DNA of 64,000 nt from Furcasterigmium furcatum (Eukaryota > Ascomycota > Sordariomycetes > Glomerellales > Plectosphaerellaceae). Both the position numbers and the translations under genes were made by a program. The stretch covers positions 124,001-188,000 of the forward strand of contig BCIA01000002.1 in NCBI GenBank assembly GCA_001599815.1. Direction: 5' to 3'. Position 1 is the first letter of the stretch, and every line of letters begins with the position of its first letter. The notes beneath the pieces were generated by a model. The model saw only the letters and a program-made list of their open reading frames with translations. It was not told the DNA's origin and ran no database searches. Below, piece by piece: positions 11,451 through 23,482 of this stretch.

Positions 11451-13486
11451 TTAGTGAAGGACAAGGTCCCTGTGCGTATGGGCAATGCCATGATCGCAAA
11501 CGTTGCGGACTGCGAGTCGCTGAACCGCCTCCCGTCCCTCTTGGGGCAGCGATCGGCCTTGGATGCCCCCCAGGTTCTTCTTCTCCAGCCTTAGATCCAG
11601 GATGTCGTTGTTCGGGAACTTGGGCACCACTCCGTTGCCAAAGTCAACGCCGTCGGCAATTTAAACGACTTCGCCGCCCACCATGGTCATCAAGGATTTC
11701 TGCCTGGCAAGTTCGTCGTCAGACACTTCGAAGTAGTTGGCTCGCAGCACGATGACGTCGGCGAGTTTGCCAACCTCAAGCGAGCCGATGTGCCGGTCGG
11801 CTCGCAGGAACCGGGAGCTCTCGATGGTGATGGCGCGGATAGCCTCTTCCCGAGTGAGAGACAGGCCTTCCAGACCTGGACCGTCGTAAGGAGGGCCAAG
11901 AAATGCTGGGGAGTTAGGGTTGGTAGGGTCACCGGACCGAGTGACGCCTTCATCCAGAGGGTCAATCTTCACGAGTGTTAGCGTGAGGCCCGCGGTATCT
12001 CAAGCGACTTCACTTACCGGCCAGTCGCTTCCATAAACGATCTTGATGCCGAACTTGGCAATGTCGCCCCAGGCCTGAAGGTAGTTGGACCGGGCCGGCC
12101 CATACTCTTCAGGGTGTTGGGAATCCACACGGAGCTGGCCTGGGCCCACTGGAAGCTCATGATAGGGACCGCGTTGAGCTCCGCAAAACGGGGCCCGTCA
12201 CTCGGGTCTGTGACTTCGTTGTGGACCAAGCCGATCTTGTAGTCGTACTTGTCCCCGTGTTTCTGGCGGAAGGTCTGCAGGGAATCGAGCGCCACGCGAA
12301 CAGCCATGTCTCCGTCGACATGGATCTGGGCATCGATATTCTCCAAGATCAGACCTTCAAGAACGGCGGACAGAATCTCGGTTGACCAGTATGGCGCGGG
12401 CCAAGAGTCGGGGTTGGGCGCCCACTCCGAGGTGTTCCTCACGGGGAGGAAGTACGGCTCGATGACCGCGCCGGTGTTTGCTGGGTACAAGATGACGCCG
12501 TCCACGAATATCTTGACGGCATGCCACTTCAGTGAGGGTGCAGGGCCAAGTTCATTAGGGTCGTTCCACGTCTCAGTGACATTGATAACTTGGTCAACCA
12601 GGGCAGGGACCTCGGCCGTGCCGTTTGGAGCCCCGATGCGGAAGTCGAAGAAGCCTCTGGCGCTCAAGCCGCCTTCTTTCTGGACCGCAGCAAACGCCGC
12701 TCCTGTTCTCGGGTCGGACGCAGCGTCCTGGAATGCAGTCACTCCTTCTTCTCGGAGCAGCGTCAGTGCAGCCTTGGCGGATTCGATGTCGTCTTGCGGG
12801 GTTGCCGGGGCCGGGCCGGACAACAAGCCGGAGGCGCCGTCCTGAAGTACGCCGGACGGCTCCTGGCTCCCGGGAAGACGCTCGATGACACCGCCGGGTG
12901 GGTTGGGAGTCGATGATGTAATCCCCGAGGCTTTCAATGCAGCTGAGTTGACCCAGATGGAGTGACGGTCAGCCGAGACTGTGAGAATAGGTCTCTCCGT
13001 CTTCAGGGTGTCGAGCTCTTTGAATGTGACACCTCCCGTGACGTCGGATAGAGTGTACCAGTCCATAGCTAGGACTTCGAGCCAGTCGTCCTTTGTCTTG
13101 CTAGGCTCCGCATCGAGACAGGCCTGAATGTGGTCGAGGACCTGTTGGAGGTTCAGGGGCTGGTAGTTCAGATTGCACTTGAGCAAGGCTGCGCCACCAG
13201 ATATCAGATGCATATGCGCATCGACCAATCCCGGCATTGCCATCCGGCCCTCGAGGTCGAAGACATTGGTGTCTGGGCCGATGAACGGTTTCACGCAGTC
13301 GCTGCCTAGGAAGGCAATGACACCGTCCTTGATAGTCATGGCCTGTTACTTCGAGGACCGTTCATTGAGCGAGTAGATGGAGCCATTGTGAAGGACTGTA
13401 TCGGCCAATCTGTCACCTGCGGCGAACGCAGGGACGAAGAAAGAGGATACTGCCAGGAGCAGGGTCGTGAAGGTGAAGGGTGCCAT
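11451..13486 (-). pseudogene. Secreted YtcJ-like amidohydrolase, broken by two stops and a frameshift
   Basis: From ATG 13486 the product begins with a signal peptide (TLLLAVSSFFVPAFA), then VLHNGSIYSLNE, a TAA at 13346-13348 (SSK*QAMTIKDG), and a long amidohydrolase domain. The domain contains PGLVDAHMHL (metal site), SADRHSIWVN and IHVDGDMAVR. A one-base loss in the GC-rich run 12091-12101 shifts the frame before SNYLQAWGDIAKFG. An intron 12017-11967 follows SDWP, and a TAA sits at about 11661-11663 inside VV*IADGVDF. Recognisable sequence then continues to TAA 11451-11453. The family hydrolyses amide or related bonds with a metal. Apart from the three lesions the frame is well conserved, so decay is recent or the assembly has errors here. 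Confidence 0.8.
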
Positions 13487-14162
13487 GGTAGGTTTGCCGT
13501 TGACCGTCAAACTGAAACATGACACTAAAAACTCTGATTTCCTTTGCTTCGCCTCGTATAATATATGTCCAATCAATTCACGGACATCTTCAGTCATGGC
13601 TTGCCGTAGGTTGTCATGACGCCGTGGCCGGCGGCGTCAATGCTTCGGGTCGTCGGTTTGCCATCATCGCCGACGCGAAACCACCGGGTTGTCGCGACAC
13701 CCTGGACACGTCCGGGCAGTGGAAAGAATACCAAAATAGGGTTAGGCAGGTGGGCGGACTAAATGGCCGGCAATAGCATGCGGTTACATTGCCCTTTTCA
13801 GCGATGACCGGCCCGGTGTCCATGGGCCGGATCTCCACCTGCGTTGCTTATCTCGAGAACTTGGCCAGACATGGTTAGTGGTTCCCCGCGTGAGCCAAGG
13901 CTGGGGGGTGCTCCTCTGATGTTATCATGCTGGGAGTTGGGATCTTATCGAAGGCCATGATAGGAGGCTCGGTCAGAGATACGGCACGGGATTGGGAGAC
14001 TTTGAGAACTACTAAACGGCCCTCGGCCCCGGACCATGGTTGCGGCAGCTGAAAATGACAAGTGCGCCAACTCTACTGGCTCTTGCTCGCAGTTTTGTTT
14101 CATTCCCCTTCAACACCAGCACCGAGACTCCATAGCAAAAGCTGCCTTGGCCACATTCCAAC
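13487..14162. other. Intergenic region, no gene recognised
   Basis: These 676 bp separate divergent starts (amidohydrolase remnant and APC permease). CT-rich sequence precedes the permease ATG at 14163. No coding feature or CGG-N8-CCG palindrome was found by eye. Confidence 0.4.
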
Positions 14163-15885
14163 ATGGAGACCGATGCCGCAGGCTCCGCCAAAGCTGAGGG
14201 CCACATTCATCAAGGCGATGTCGATGCTCGAGACCTCGCTGCAATGGGCCACGAGCAGGCTCTCACCCGCAAGTTCAGTCTCTGGAGCCTGCTCGCCATG
14301 GCATTCTGCGTCCTGGGAACATGGGCTGTCTTTGCCCAGAATCTAGCCGCGGCCCTCACGACCGGAGGCCCCATCAGCATCTTCTGGGGCCTGCTCCTTG
14401 TTCTCTTCTGCAACGTGTGCATCGCTACATCTCTCGGAGAGATGTGCAGCAGCATGCCAACGGCCCTGGGTCAAGCATACTGGGTCTCTCGTCTCTGGGA
14501 CACGCCTTCCGGGCGGCTGCTTTCATATCTCTGCGCGTGGACCAACACGTTCGGCTGGTGGGCATTGACGGCATCGCAGAACGCCTTTATGGCCGAGCTG
14601 CTCCTCAGCATGAAGGTTATGTATGACGTCGACTGGCCCGGGGCAGCTCAGGGCTGGACCCTATTCCTTGTCTATGTTGGCATTACCCTGTTCTTTACTG
14701 GTTTCAATCTCATTGCCTGCCGCAACGACAAGACATTGCCCTACTTTAACAACTTCGTCGGCGTTGGATTCGTCGCTCTCTTCATCATTATCAGCATGGC
14801 TTTGCTCATTTCGGTGGGCACGAAGCCGGGTCTGGAGTTTCAGCCCGCCTCCTTCGTCTTAGGAGCCTGGGTGAACGAGACTGGCTGGTCGAATGGCATT
14901 ACTTGGTTTATTGGCCTTGTTCAGTCGGCTTACGGTGAGCATATTGTCACCACGTTTCTGCCGTGTAAATCGTCAAGTCCTGCGTCTAATGGCAGTTTGA
15001 ACATCAGGTCTCACCGCTTTCGACGCCGTCATCCATATGGTGGAAGAGATTCCATCGCCGCGCGAGAACGCGCCGAAGGCCATGTATCTCGCCCTCGTCT
15101 GCGGAGCACTGTCGGGGTTCATCTTCATGCTGGCCTCCCTGTTCTGCATCCAAGACTTTGATACAGTGCTGAACGCCCCAACCGGCTTCCCCATCACCCA
15201 GGTCCTGGAGGATGCACTAGGCTTGACTGGAGGCGCCATTCTAATGGCCTTTTTTATCTTCAACGGCTTTGGCCAGGGGATCAGCGTCATGACCTCAGCA
15301 TCTCGACTCACCTGGGGTTTTGCTCGGGACGGTGGCCTCCCTTTCGGCTCATACTTCTCCTACGTGGACCCCACGTGGAAGGTGCCTGCTCGTGCCCTCT
15401 GGCTGCAGTGCTTCGTCATCTGCCTGATCGGCGTGCTTTACACCTTTGCCACCACGGTTCTGGAGGCAGTCCTTGCCGTCAGCACCATTGCCCTGACAAT
15501 CTCCTACGTCATCCCCATCCTGGTTCTGCTCTTTTTTGGCAGGGATAAGCTGCCCCCAAGAACTTTCTCTCTCGGAAAGTTTGGTCCAGTTGCCAACTGG
15601 GTCTCTGTCGTGTATTGTATTATCACGACTGTGTTCTTCTTCTTCCCCGGAGCACCGAACCCAACAGCGAGCGATATGAACTACGCCATCGTGGTCTTCG
15701 GCATTATGCTGGCAGTATCCATGCTGTTTTGGGTGACTAAGGGTCGGGTCACTTACCTCAGCACCCATGGCTCGATCGACAGAGATTTACAGGCGCGGCA
15801 TCTCGAGTTCGAAAGTTTCGAAGGCCGCCCCGCAGTGGCAGCCACAAGCTTGAACAAGGCTGGGGCCGGAAAGGATCAAAAGTAG
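14163..15885 (+). CDS. APC-family amino-acid/choline/GABA-type permease
   Basis: Exons 14163-14934 and 15008-15885 (73-bp intron) give 549 residues with about 12 hydrophobic segments. The N-terminal FSLWSLLAMAFCVLGTWA, then TSLGEMCSSMPTALGQAYWVS, AFDAVIHMVEEIPSPRENAPKAM and TSASRLTWGFARDGGLPF are hallmark segments of fungal APC permeases of the GABA/choline branch. The protein would act at the plasma membrane as a proton-coupled importer of an amino acid or quaternary amine. Next to an amine oxidase and an amidohydrolase (both now broken), it may once have fed nitrogen-compound breakdown; that is inference. The substrate is unknown. Confidence 0.87.
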
Positions 15886-16485
15886 TTTCAGTTTTAGTAA
15901 CTTGTTAGTACTTATTCCTATATCCGCGGAGGGTTGTTTGTGCTTTGGCACTCCTTATCTGACGTGTAAACAACTGCAACCAGGACAAGAAAACCAGAGG
16001 CCGATGTTAGTTAGCAAAGGTGGAATGTACCCAAAAGAAATAAGGGGTCCCTCAGTACCACTTGTGTGCCGAAGCTGATAAGATATCAGCGGTGAGATGT
16101 CCGGCTTTTGGAGCTTCCAGGTTGTTGATTCTGGAAGGTTGGTAGCCTCCCAGGAAGCCCCCAACTGAATCCCTGTAGGTCACGTGACAGGCAGTCGGGG
16201 CATTCTCGGAGACTTGCTTGGCTGCTACAGCTTGCCTTTCTCGGTCGTTAAAACGCGCGTATAAGGATCTGACCTCGCCAATAGATCCAGGAGCATCTCA
16301 CTGAGCTTATGCTCACCAACCAGCGTCAGGCGCTCAAATTGGAAAAGTGCTGACGGGTCATCCATTCTCGAAAAGTCGAAAAGGTATATAAGGACGTAAC
16401 TAGGACGATTATGGCCTGACCATTGTTGACTCATTCACCCGTCGATCGCAACACCCACCGCTAGCCCCGCTGTCGTCAAGCCGAG
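15886..16485. promoter_or_regulatory. Promoter region of the GNAT-like gene
   Basis: This 600-bp region has a TATATAAG box at 16385-16392, 94 bp before the next ATG, a TCACGTGA E-box around 16180-16187, and a CGG-TGAGATGT-CCG inverted repeat at 16090-16103. The upstream part holds the permease 3' UTR. Confidence 0.4.
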
Positions 16486-17229
16486 ATGGAGAGAACAGAC
16501 AAAGTCGAGCTCATCCCGTGGGATCCGCTGTCCGAACAGCATTTCCAGCGCATGTACGACCAGCGCATCGCGTGCGGGTGGCGCGAGGCCGAGGTCGGCG
16601 AGTGGAAGGAGAAGCAACTCAAGGGGACCAAACACATGTACTGGATCGTGAGTGCGCCGGCGCTTCCTATGCAAACATCAGATACCTGACGCCTATAGCA
16701 GGTCCTCGTCGACGACTTGCCCTGTCGCGACGACCTCATGGCCGACCACCTCGCGGCATATCCCAAGGAGTCTGAACCTCTCCACGACGCGGCGACGGGC
16801 CGCAGTTTCATCCCCGTCGGCCACACGGCCCTAGAGCACGTCACGCCCGAAGAATTCGCGTCAATGGCACTCCCGCCGTCGACGTTGTGGGTGCGAAGCC
16901 TGTACATCTCGTGGGCCCTGCAGCGCGGCGGCATTGGCCGATCGGCCATGGCCGTGACGGAGCGGACGGCTGCGGCTGCGCCGCTCTTCGCCACAGTCGC
17001 GGCCCTCGATACGGTGAAAGGGGCGTGGCAGCTCGGGGACGCGATGATGCGCATGGTCTATGACTACGCGGGGATGAGGCGGCCCGAGAAGCTGAAATCC
17101 AACGAAGATTGGTTTGGGACGCAGGGCTACCAGGACATTGAGGTGCCCGAGACGTATGAGTGGAAGGATCGGAAGACGGGTGAGATTGTGTCGGCGCCGG
17201 TGGTTATCATGAAGAAGAGTTTGGTATAG
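16486..17229 (+). CDS. GNAT-like acyltransferase-fold protein
   Basis: Exons 16486-16647 and 16702-17229 (54-bp intron) give 229 residues. The segment LWVRSLYISWALQRGGIGRSAM resembles the strand 4/helix 3 acetyl-CoA-binding region of GNAT proteins (R/Q-x-x-G-x-G/A). The start PWDPLSEQHFQRMYDQRIACGWR matches small fungal hypothetical proteins with this fold. It has no signal peptide or membrane segment. It probably acylates a small molecule or amine, but I cannot name the substrate. It stands alone between a permease and a convergent glucanase. Confidence 0.65.
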
Positions 17230-17379
17230 GCCGAGGGTAGCGTGCGGGCATGGGAAGCCTGAGAACTCATGATTCTTACAGGGAATTGACACCATGTGCT
17301 TGACTCCCCCGGGATTCTCCAAGGTGGCTTCATACAGATCTCACTTCCTTGTGCCTTCCTGACCCTGCCATTCTCCCGT

Positions 17380-18648
17380 TCACTTGGCTAGAGTACCCGC
17401 GACCTGAGGGAGGAGATACTTGTCGATGTACTCGTCGTTCCTCCAGTCAGACCAGTCCGGGTTCATCACTCCCCAGGTGTCGTCAAATCCATCGATGCCT
17501 TGGCGCGTGTAGTATCTGCCGACAATGACCCAGATGAACCACGAGGCCTTGACCTCGGGGAGGTACTCGGACATGCAGCTAATGTAGGTCTCAGAGTCCT
17601 CATAGTCCTGTCCCTCCATGGAGTGGCCATACTCGGTGAGGAGCACGGGGAAGACCTCGACGGTGGAGGGGGCTGAGGCATTCATAGCCTGGAAGCCCTT
17701 GCGGTAAAGGTTGTACTTGAGGGACTCGCAGCTGCCGATGCCTGTCTCGTAGTTGTGAATCTCGAGGGCGAGCTTGTCGTCGCCGTAGCCGACGAAGTCG
17801 CCGCGGGAGAACGGGGTGGTGTCAGGCTCCATCGGAGCACCGGTGAAGATGGGGTCGACAAAGGTCGAGTAGTCAAGGCCCGAGAGGATAATAATAATGT
17901 CTGGGTTGGCGGCGTTAACGGCGTCAGCGCCGGCGTGCATGTACTTGTACCAGTCTCGCCAGTTGTACGACGCGTCGCGCAGGGCCTGGTTGTTGGTCGG
18001 CGGACGGGGCTCGTTGCGAAGGGACAGAGCGATGAGGGCAGGCCAGTTGGCACCATGAGCAGCCATGTATGCGTTGCCGCGAACCCAGTCGTCGGTGTCA
18101 AACTTGACGTCCCCCCACCAGGTGTTTCCGTCCTCGCCGCCGCAGCACCACTCGCCACTGGAGATGTGATTGTCGAGGTTGATGTAGACCCGTTGGCGCA
18201 GGCACTCGGCCGCGATGGCATCGTACACCTCTAGACGCTTGGTCTCGGGCGTGAAGTCGGGGTTGTTGGCGAGGACCTGCTGGAGGAGGATGGTGCCGTT
18301 CTCGGTGCCGAGACCGCGCTCAAAGGCCGTCTTGAGATCGACGTCGTCGCCATTGTTGGCGTAGATCTGGTCGACCATCTCGGTAGCGAAGGTCAGGCGG
18401 ATGGAATTCATGCCGAGGCTCTTGACCTGACTGACAACTCCCTCAATGGAGTGGTACTGGAGACCCTCGGGCACCATGACCTCGCCGTGCCCAGGCCAGT
18501 TGATGCCGGCCAGGGTGATCTCCTCATCGGCCGAGTTGACGAACCAGCGGCCCTGCGTCTTGAAGGGACCGTTGGGCCACGACGACTGTGCAGTTGCGGT
18601 GCCAATGAGGCCACCGATAGTAACCAGAATGGGGGTGAGGGACTTCAT
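17380..18648 (-). CDS. Secreted glycoside hydrolase family 5 glucanase (cellulase-type)
   Basis: This is a single exon. The start at 18648 was chosen because it gives a clear signal peptide (MKSLTPILVTIGGLIGTATA) before QSSWPNGPFKTQGRW; the upstream ATG at 18774 lacks one. The mature enzyme has INWPGHGE, the acid/base Glu in LRNEPRP (about residue 212) and the nucleophile Glu in LLTEYGHS (about residue 338), the GH5 double-displacement pair. Cysteine-rich EWCCGGEDGNTWWG and C-terminal DGFDDTWGVMNPDWSDWRN are seen in fungal GH5 proteins. It should hydrolyse beta-glucan-type polysaccharide outside the cell. At 422 residues it is complete and lacks a carbohydrate-binding module. Confidence 0.88.
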   Translation of the reverse strand: MKSLTPILVTIGGLIGTATAQSSWPNGPFKTQGRWFVNSADEEITLAGINWPGHGEVMVPEGLQYHSIEGVVSQVKSLGMNSIRLTFATEMVDQIYANNGDDVDLKTAFERGLGTENGTILLQQVLANNPDFTPETKRLEVYDAIAAECLRQRVYINLDNHISSGEWCCGGEDGNTWWGDVKFDTDDWVRGNAYMAAHGANWPALIALSLRNEPRPPTNNQALRDASYNWRDWYKYMHAGADAVNAANPDIIIILSGLDYSTFVDPIFTGAPMEPDTTPFSRGDFVGYGDDKLALEIHNYETGIGSCESLKYNLYRKGFQAMNASAPSTVEVFPVLLTEYGHSMEGQDYEDSETYISCMSEYLPEVKASWFIWVIVGRYYTRQGIDGFDDTWGVMNPDWSDWRNDEYIDKYLLPQVAGTLAK

Positions 18649-20199
18649 GTCGACTACTTCATGCGAGAATGTCAGTGGGAAGAAAGCCCAAGGCGTGGTG
18701 TCATGCCCTATGGTCTTCTGTCCGGGAGATCGCGTCGCTTTTGTACCCTTTCGAGTCGGGCCACGACAGTTCAAAAGTCATACACTTGCTGGATGCTCCC
18801 CGCCTCGGGCCGAACGTTGGTTCTCATGATGCCATGTTGCCTTGTCTATATTACCGCTTTGAGACTGTTTCCCGGGGCCAAGCCGCCAGCGTAGCAATGG
18901 CCCCAACACCATCCCCGTGGGGAAGAATAAAGTCAATGATGTTAGGGCAACCGAAGCAACCGTTGGCCTCCCCACATCGGCAGCGGACATGATCTGCCGA
19001 GACGATCCTCTGCAGCCGGTTGGCCCGCTTAGGCGCTTGTTCCCAAAAGGCTTGACGATGCACATCATGTCCGTGAAGAGCAAGCCGCGGTCGGCTCCGG
19101 CGTCCCCGAGCACCCACCAAGGGCGGCAAGGCAGGGAAGGGCTACGAGGTCGCATTCTTGTCGAGCGGCCAGACACGTCCGGAGAACCGGGCGGGAAATT
19201 CGACTTTGGGAGCTGACAATTCCTAGATACGAAGAACACGGTACTGTCAGAGACAAGCCAATGACCAGGCAAATTCTACGACCAAACGTAAAGGGCATAC
19301 CTGACTTCTATGATGAGCTTTTAATAGGTGCCCAACTAGCGCCAACAACGAATGGGTTAAAAGTTCCGGCGTCCCTGAGGCCTTGTAGCGATGTGGTTGA
19401 AACCCGGACCTCGGTGCCTACGGCATCATCAGCACCCATACGGGCACTTTCTGATTCCGATCGCTTCGGGTACGTGAGGTAAGCGGCCGGATTGACCATT
19501 GAAGCAGTAAATCAGGTGAAATCTCCGATGGAAGCGCATAAGGCGCTCCCCAAACTCCTTGATTACCGCCCTACAACGGTTAACATTTCTTACAAAAGCA
19601 TCCTAGAATCGATGATTATCCCCAGCCGAACCCAACTCCCATCTGAGTTCGACTGTACGATGATACATAGATAAAATTTGGTTCCGCACCCCATACCGTG
19701 GGAACAAGTTACCAAGGTCTCGTCCGATGTTTCGTACTATCTGAACGAATCATAGCAAAGGACACACTTGCCGCGATGCGCAGCTTGGAAAGGTTGGTTA
19801 CAGAGCTGGAGCTCTGAAGGCGACCGGTGAAGGGCATGTGCGCTTACTTACTGGCAGAGTCACCAATGGTCTGGCTGAGGGTGAATCCCACTGGAAGTTG
19901 CAATATATTCGGGGGATGAGGTGCATCATCGAAAAACAATCCATAGGTCGGCAACCGTCACGCGGCTGACCGGGATCTCCCGGGAATATCTGCTGATTGA
20001 CAACACGAGAAACCCACAGGAAACAAAAGATCCAACATGCTCGGGACCTTCCCAAACGCACCTAGTGTCCGTTTGCAGACCCCTCACTCTCCTGTGACTC
20101 ATGGGCAAACCATGTTGCTTATAAGCCACGACAGAGCCTCCAATCCCGGGTCTCAATGCACTCCTCGTGCAAGATATTGACCCGACCTGGCCACTCACC
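18649..20199. other. Long intergenic region, no gene recognised
   Basis: About 1.55 kb between divergent starts of the GH5 and dehydratase genes. I checked both strands and found only short overlapping frames without family resemblance. The stretch 19,480-19,760 is AT-richer than its surroundings, without an obvious repeat. Confidence 0.4.
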
Positions 20200-21332
20200 A
20201 TGGCCGACTTGTCTTTCTGCCTGCCCTTGACAAGGGACTCTGTGATCGAAGCACACAAATTGATTCAGCCGCACATTCACCGAACACCAGTCCTCTCGAG
20301 CAAGTTTCTCAATGAATTAGCGTCGGGCCCCAGAGATGGCACTGCGTTGAGCGAACAGAAGCCAGCCAAGCCAGTCTTCAGATTGTGGTTCAAATGCGAG
20401 AACTTCCAGCGAGGCGGTGCGTTCAAAGCTCGGGGCGCATTCCACGCGATTGAGCGTCTAAAGGCTGAGCCTGGATGGCTTGAAAATGGTGGCAGAGAAA
20501 AAGGTGTTGCGACACACAGTTCAGGTGAGTTTCAGCATTCTCCATAACGGCGTCGACTCACCAGTGTACCCGGCCAGGAAACCATGCTCAAGCACTTGCG
20601 CTTGCAGCTCGCGAGAATGGAATGCCTGCACATGTCGTCATGCCATCGATAACGGTCCAAAACAAAGTGGCTGCCACGAAAGGCTATGGCGCGAACGTCA
20701 TTTTCAGCACCCTCACCGATCGCCTGGCGGTCGCGGAAAAAGTGGTCAAAGACACAGGCGCCCGCTTCGTCCCGCCGTACGACCACCCGGACATCATTCT
20801 CGGCCAGGGCACGATGGGCCTCGAAATGCAGGAGCAAATCACAAACTTGGATGCGATCATTGCTCCATGCAGTGGTGGCGGTATGCTGTCGGGCATTGCG
20901 TTGAGCTGCGAGGGCACTGGGATCAAAGTGTTCGGCGCAGAGCCGGAGTTTGAAGGCGCAGATGACGCAAAACGTGGCATCGAAAAAGGTCAGCGGATCA
21001 CATACGTGAACAGCATGTCCATAGCCGATGGCTTGCGGTCCTATCTGGGCGTCCATCCTTGGGGTATCCTGTACGAGAGAAAACTCGTCGAGGGGATGTA
21101 CTCGGTCAGTGAGGAACAGATCAAGGCAGCGATGAAACTGATCCTGGAGCGGATGAAGCTTGTTGTGGAGCCAAGTGCCGCGGTACCTCTTGCCGTGGTA
21201 CTCTTTGACGAAACATTCAGGTCTTTCGTTGAGCGGGAGGCCGGTGATAAGGGGTGGGATATCGGAATTGTCCTGAGTGGCGGCAACATCGCAGCTGATG
21301 CTCTTGCGAAGCTTTTCACGGATTCGACTTGA
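20200..21332 (+). CDS. PLP-dependent serine/threonine dehydratase or serine racemase family
   Basis: Exons 20200-20524 and 20578-21332 (53-bp intron) give 359 residues. The PLP lysine is in FQRGGAFKARGAF (about residue 76), followed by HSSGNHAQALALAA and the phosphate-gripping loop SGGGMLSG. The C-terminal LSGGNIAAD completes the fold-type II pattern. The enzyme would deaminate L-threonine or L-serine to the 2-keto acid, or interconvert serine enantiomers. It has no regulatory ACT domain, unlike biosynthetic IlvA, so a catabolic or racemase role is more likely. An in-frame ATG at 20167 is an alternative start. Confidence 0.87.
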
Positions 21333-21590
21333 TCATAATATCTCACTTTCAACTCGGCCCACACTTTGACATCAATTTAGGTATGATGAGTGCTTCAAGG
21401 TCTAGGCGAACAATGATGAGATGTATTTCCCTCGCTTCTTCACCTCCCATAGTTCGATAGTCTTGACTCTCTTCGTGATTCTTTCCAGACAATTCGAAAC
21501 CAGAATCGGGCGTTCAAATTTCACCATTCTCGGCGCTAAGGCATGCCGATGATAACTCTCTGGCCCAGACACAATTCCCAAGCCGGCGGC

Positions 21591-23482
21591 TTAGTACACG
21601 TAGAAGTTCGTGGTCTCTGGGTTCTCGAGCCTCATCTTCTTGTTCTTTCGCTGCAGTGCGATGCGGAGGACCCAAGCGCAGATGATGACACCGGCAGAGA
21701 AAGCAATGCTTGCCATCATCGAGGTAAGATACCGAGGCTCGTCGGACTTCGGCCACAAGTACGGAGTGTAGACGCTGGCCAAGTTTCCGAAGGTGTTACA
21801 CATCGCAACTACCAGCCAGAATTAGCAAGTGCCTCATCAATGGAGAGGGAATTCGGTAATAACATACTCGCAACAGCTTTCTTCTCGTCCGTTTGTCCTA
21901 CGATACTGGCTGTCCAGCCGAGGATGATGTTGTTGACACCTGAATACGGGGTTAATATAATCTTTTGGTGACGAGGATGGGTGCGAATAACTCACCATAA
22001 GTTGCGCCAACAAAGAGCATGATGCCAACAAAGCGTGCCGGCACATTGAGCGTGGCGGCGGAAAGGGCAAAGCCTGCGATAGCGACAGCCTTACTGACGG
22101 TGGTATGCCAAGTCCGCTCGTTGTAGCGGCCAGAAGACCAGGACACGGCAATCGAAACGAATCCAGCGACGATGTAGGGCGGGCAAGTAAGGACGAGAGT
22201 CACCGTTCGGCCGTAACCGAGCGTCCTGACACAATGTGAGCGATGGTAAAGTAAATCTCGGTAGGCTGGACTCACTCGATAACAGTGGGGAGGAAGTTCT
22301 TGAAACCATTGGCCGACAGATGCTTGAGAGGCGTTAGTTACCACACTGGACAGTTTAGATGGGCCACTTCTTACCAAGTTGTCCATGAGGCAGAAGACCC
22401 AGACACGCCAGTCCGAGCAGGCCTCCTTAAGACCGGTCCACACACTGGTTCCCTCACGACGGCCGGTGGTGTCGGAGTAGATGCGGTTATGGGCGAATTG
22501 GCGCTCCTCCGGAGTAAGCCAGCGGGTCTTCAACGGGCTGTCGGGAAGGGTAAAGAGGGCAAGGATGGCCACAAGAATCGAAATTGCTCCTTGGAGGATG
22601 AAGAGCCTAAAGTGCATTAGCCCAGCGATCACCACACAGATTTCGGGAGTGTTACCATTGCCACCCAGCCAGACCCTGAGTGCCATCCAGGCCTTCGAAG
22701 ACACCGGCAGCGATGAGGCCAGAGAAGGAACTAGCCATCATGTTTCCAGTGTAGAAGATGGCCATGCGCGTGGCAACTTCCTTGCGAGTGTAGAACATGG
22801 ATATCATGTAGAGAGCACCCGGGTAGAAGGGAGCCTCGGTGATACCAAGCAGGAAGCGGCAAGCAAGCATGCTCTCGAAGGTGGTCGCCTTGTAGGTGAG
22901 CAGGGAGACAACGGACCATGCCATGCAAAAACCGGCCATGTACCCTGGGACTGTCAGTGATTTGTCTTCGAGTATCAAATTATTTCAGAGGCTCACAGGA
23001 GGGCCGGACGCGGTTGAGGATCATGTTGGACGGGATCTGGCCACAAAGATAGCTTTTCAAGTCAGCTTTGGTTCGTGCTTGGTAAGGGTCAAATCTCGTA
23101 CCCGACGAAAAGGATGGAGACACATGTGTTGTACTGGGTGCCCACCAGGCCGAGGTCCTCTTCAAGGCCGTTGAGACGACCGTTGATCATGGCATTGCGA
23201 TCTAAAAAGTTGAAGAAGTACATCAACCACAGAATTGGCTGGCAGGTGTTAGCAGATGGAGAGGAATGCATGCCGCCGAGGTATTCCTACCAGCATGTAC
23301 CAGTCGAGCTTCTTCACCAGAGCAATCTCTCTGGGGTCCGTCTTGGTGTGGGCGCCAAACTCGTCCACCTTCTCAGCATTTGCGGACTTCTCGAAGACCT
23401 CATCGCCATTGTTGGCTTCGATGTGCGTGATTTGATTCTTGTCGTCGGTGGGCGACGTCGTCGTAGGGTGTTGAGTAGCCAT
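21591..23482 (-). CDS. MFS transporter, ACS (anion:cation symporter, Dal5-like) family
   Basis: Nine exons (23482-23291, 23238-23102, 23052-22997, 22944-22656, 22606-22375, 22322-22276, 22225-21996, 21939-21868, 21808-21591) give 490 residues. LDWYMLPILWLMYFFNFLDR, then GYLCGQIPSNMILNRV and CRFLLGITEAPFYPGALYMIS are signature segments of fungal Dal5/TNA1-like carriers. HLSANGFKNFLP opens the second half. The ACS family takes up organic anions such as allantoate, nicotinate and, in bacteria, sugar acids including galactonate. It is the outermost gene of a group with a KDG-type aldolase, an aldo-keto reductase and a galactonate-dehydratase homologue, so sugar-acid import is a reasonable inference. 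CGG-GACCTTTT-CCG lies upstream at 23683-23696. Confidence 0.87.

Noticed and set aside
11222..11755. 177-codon plus-strand open frame
   Set aside because: It overlaps the 3' part of the amidohydrolase remnant in antisense and has no recognisable motif.
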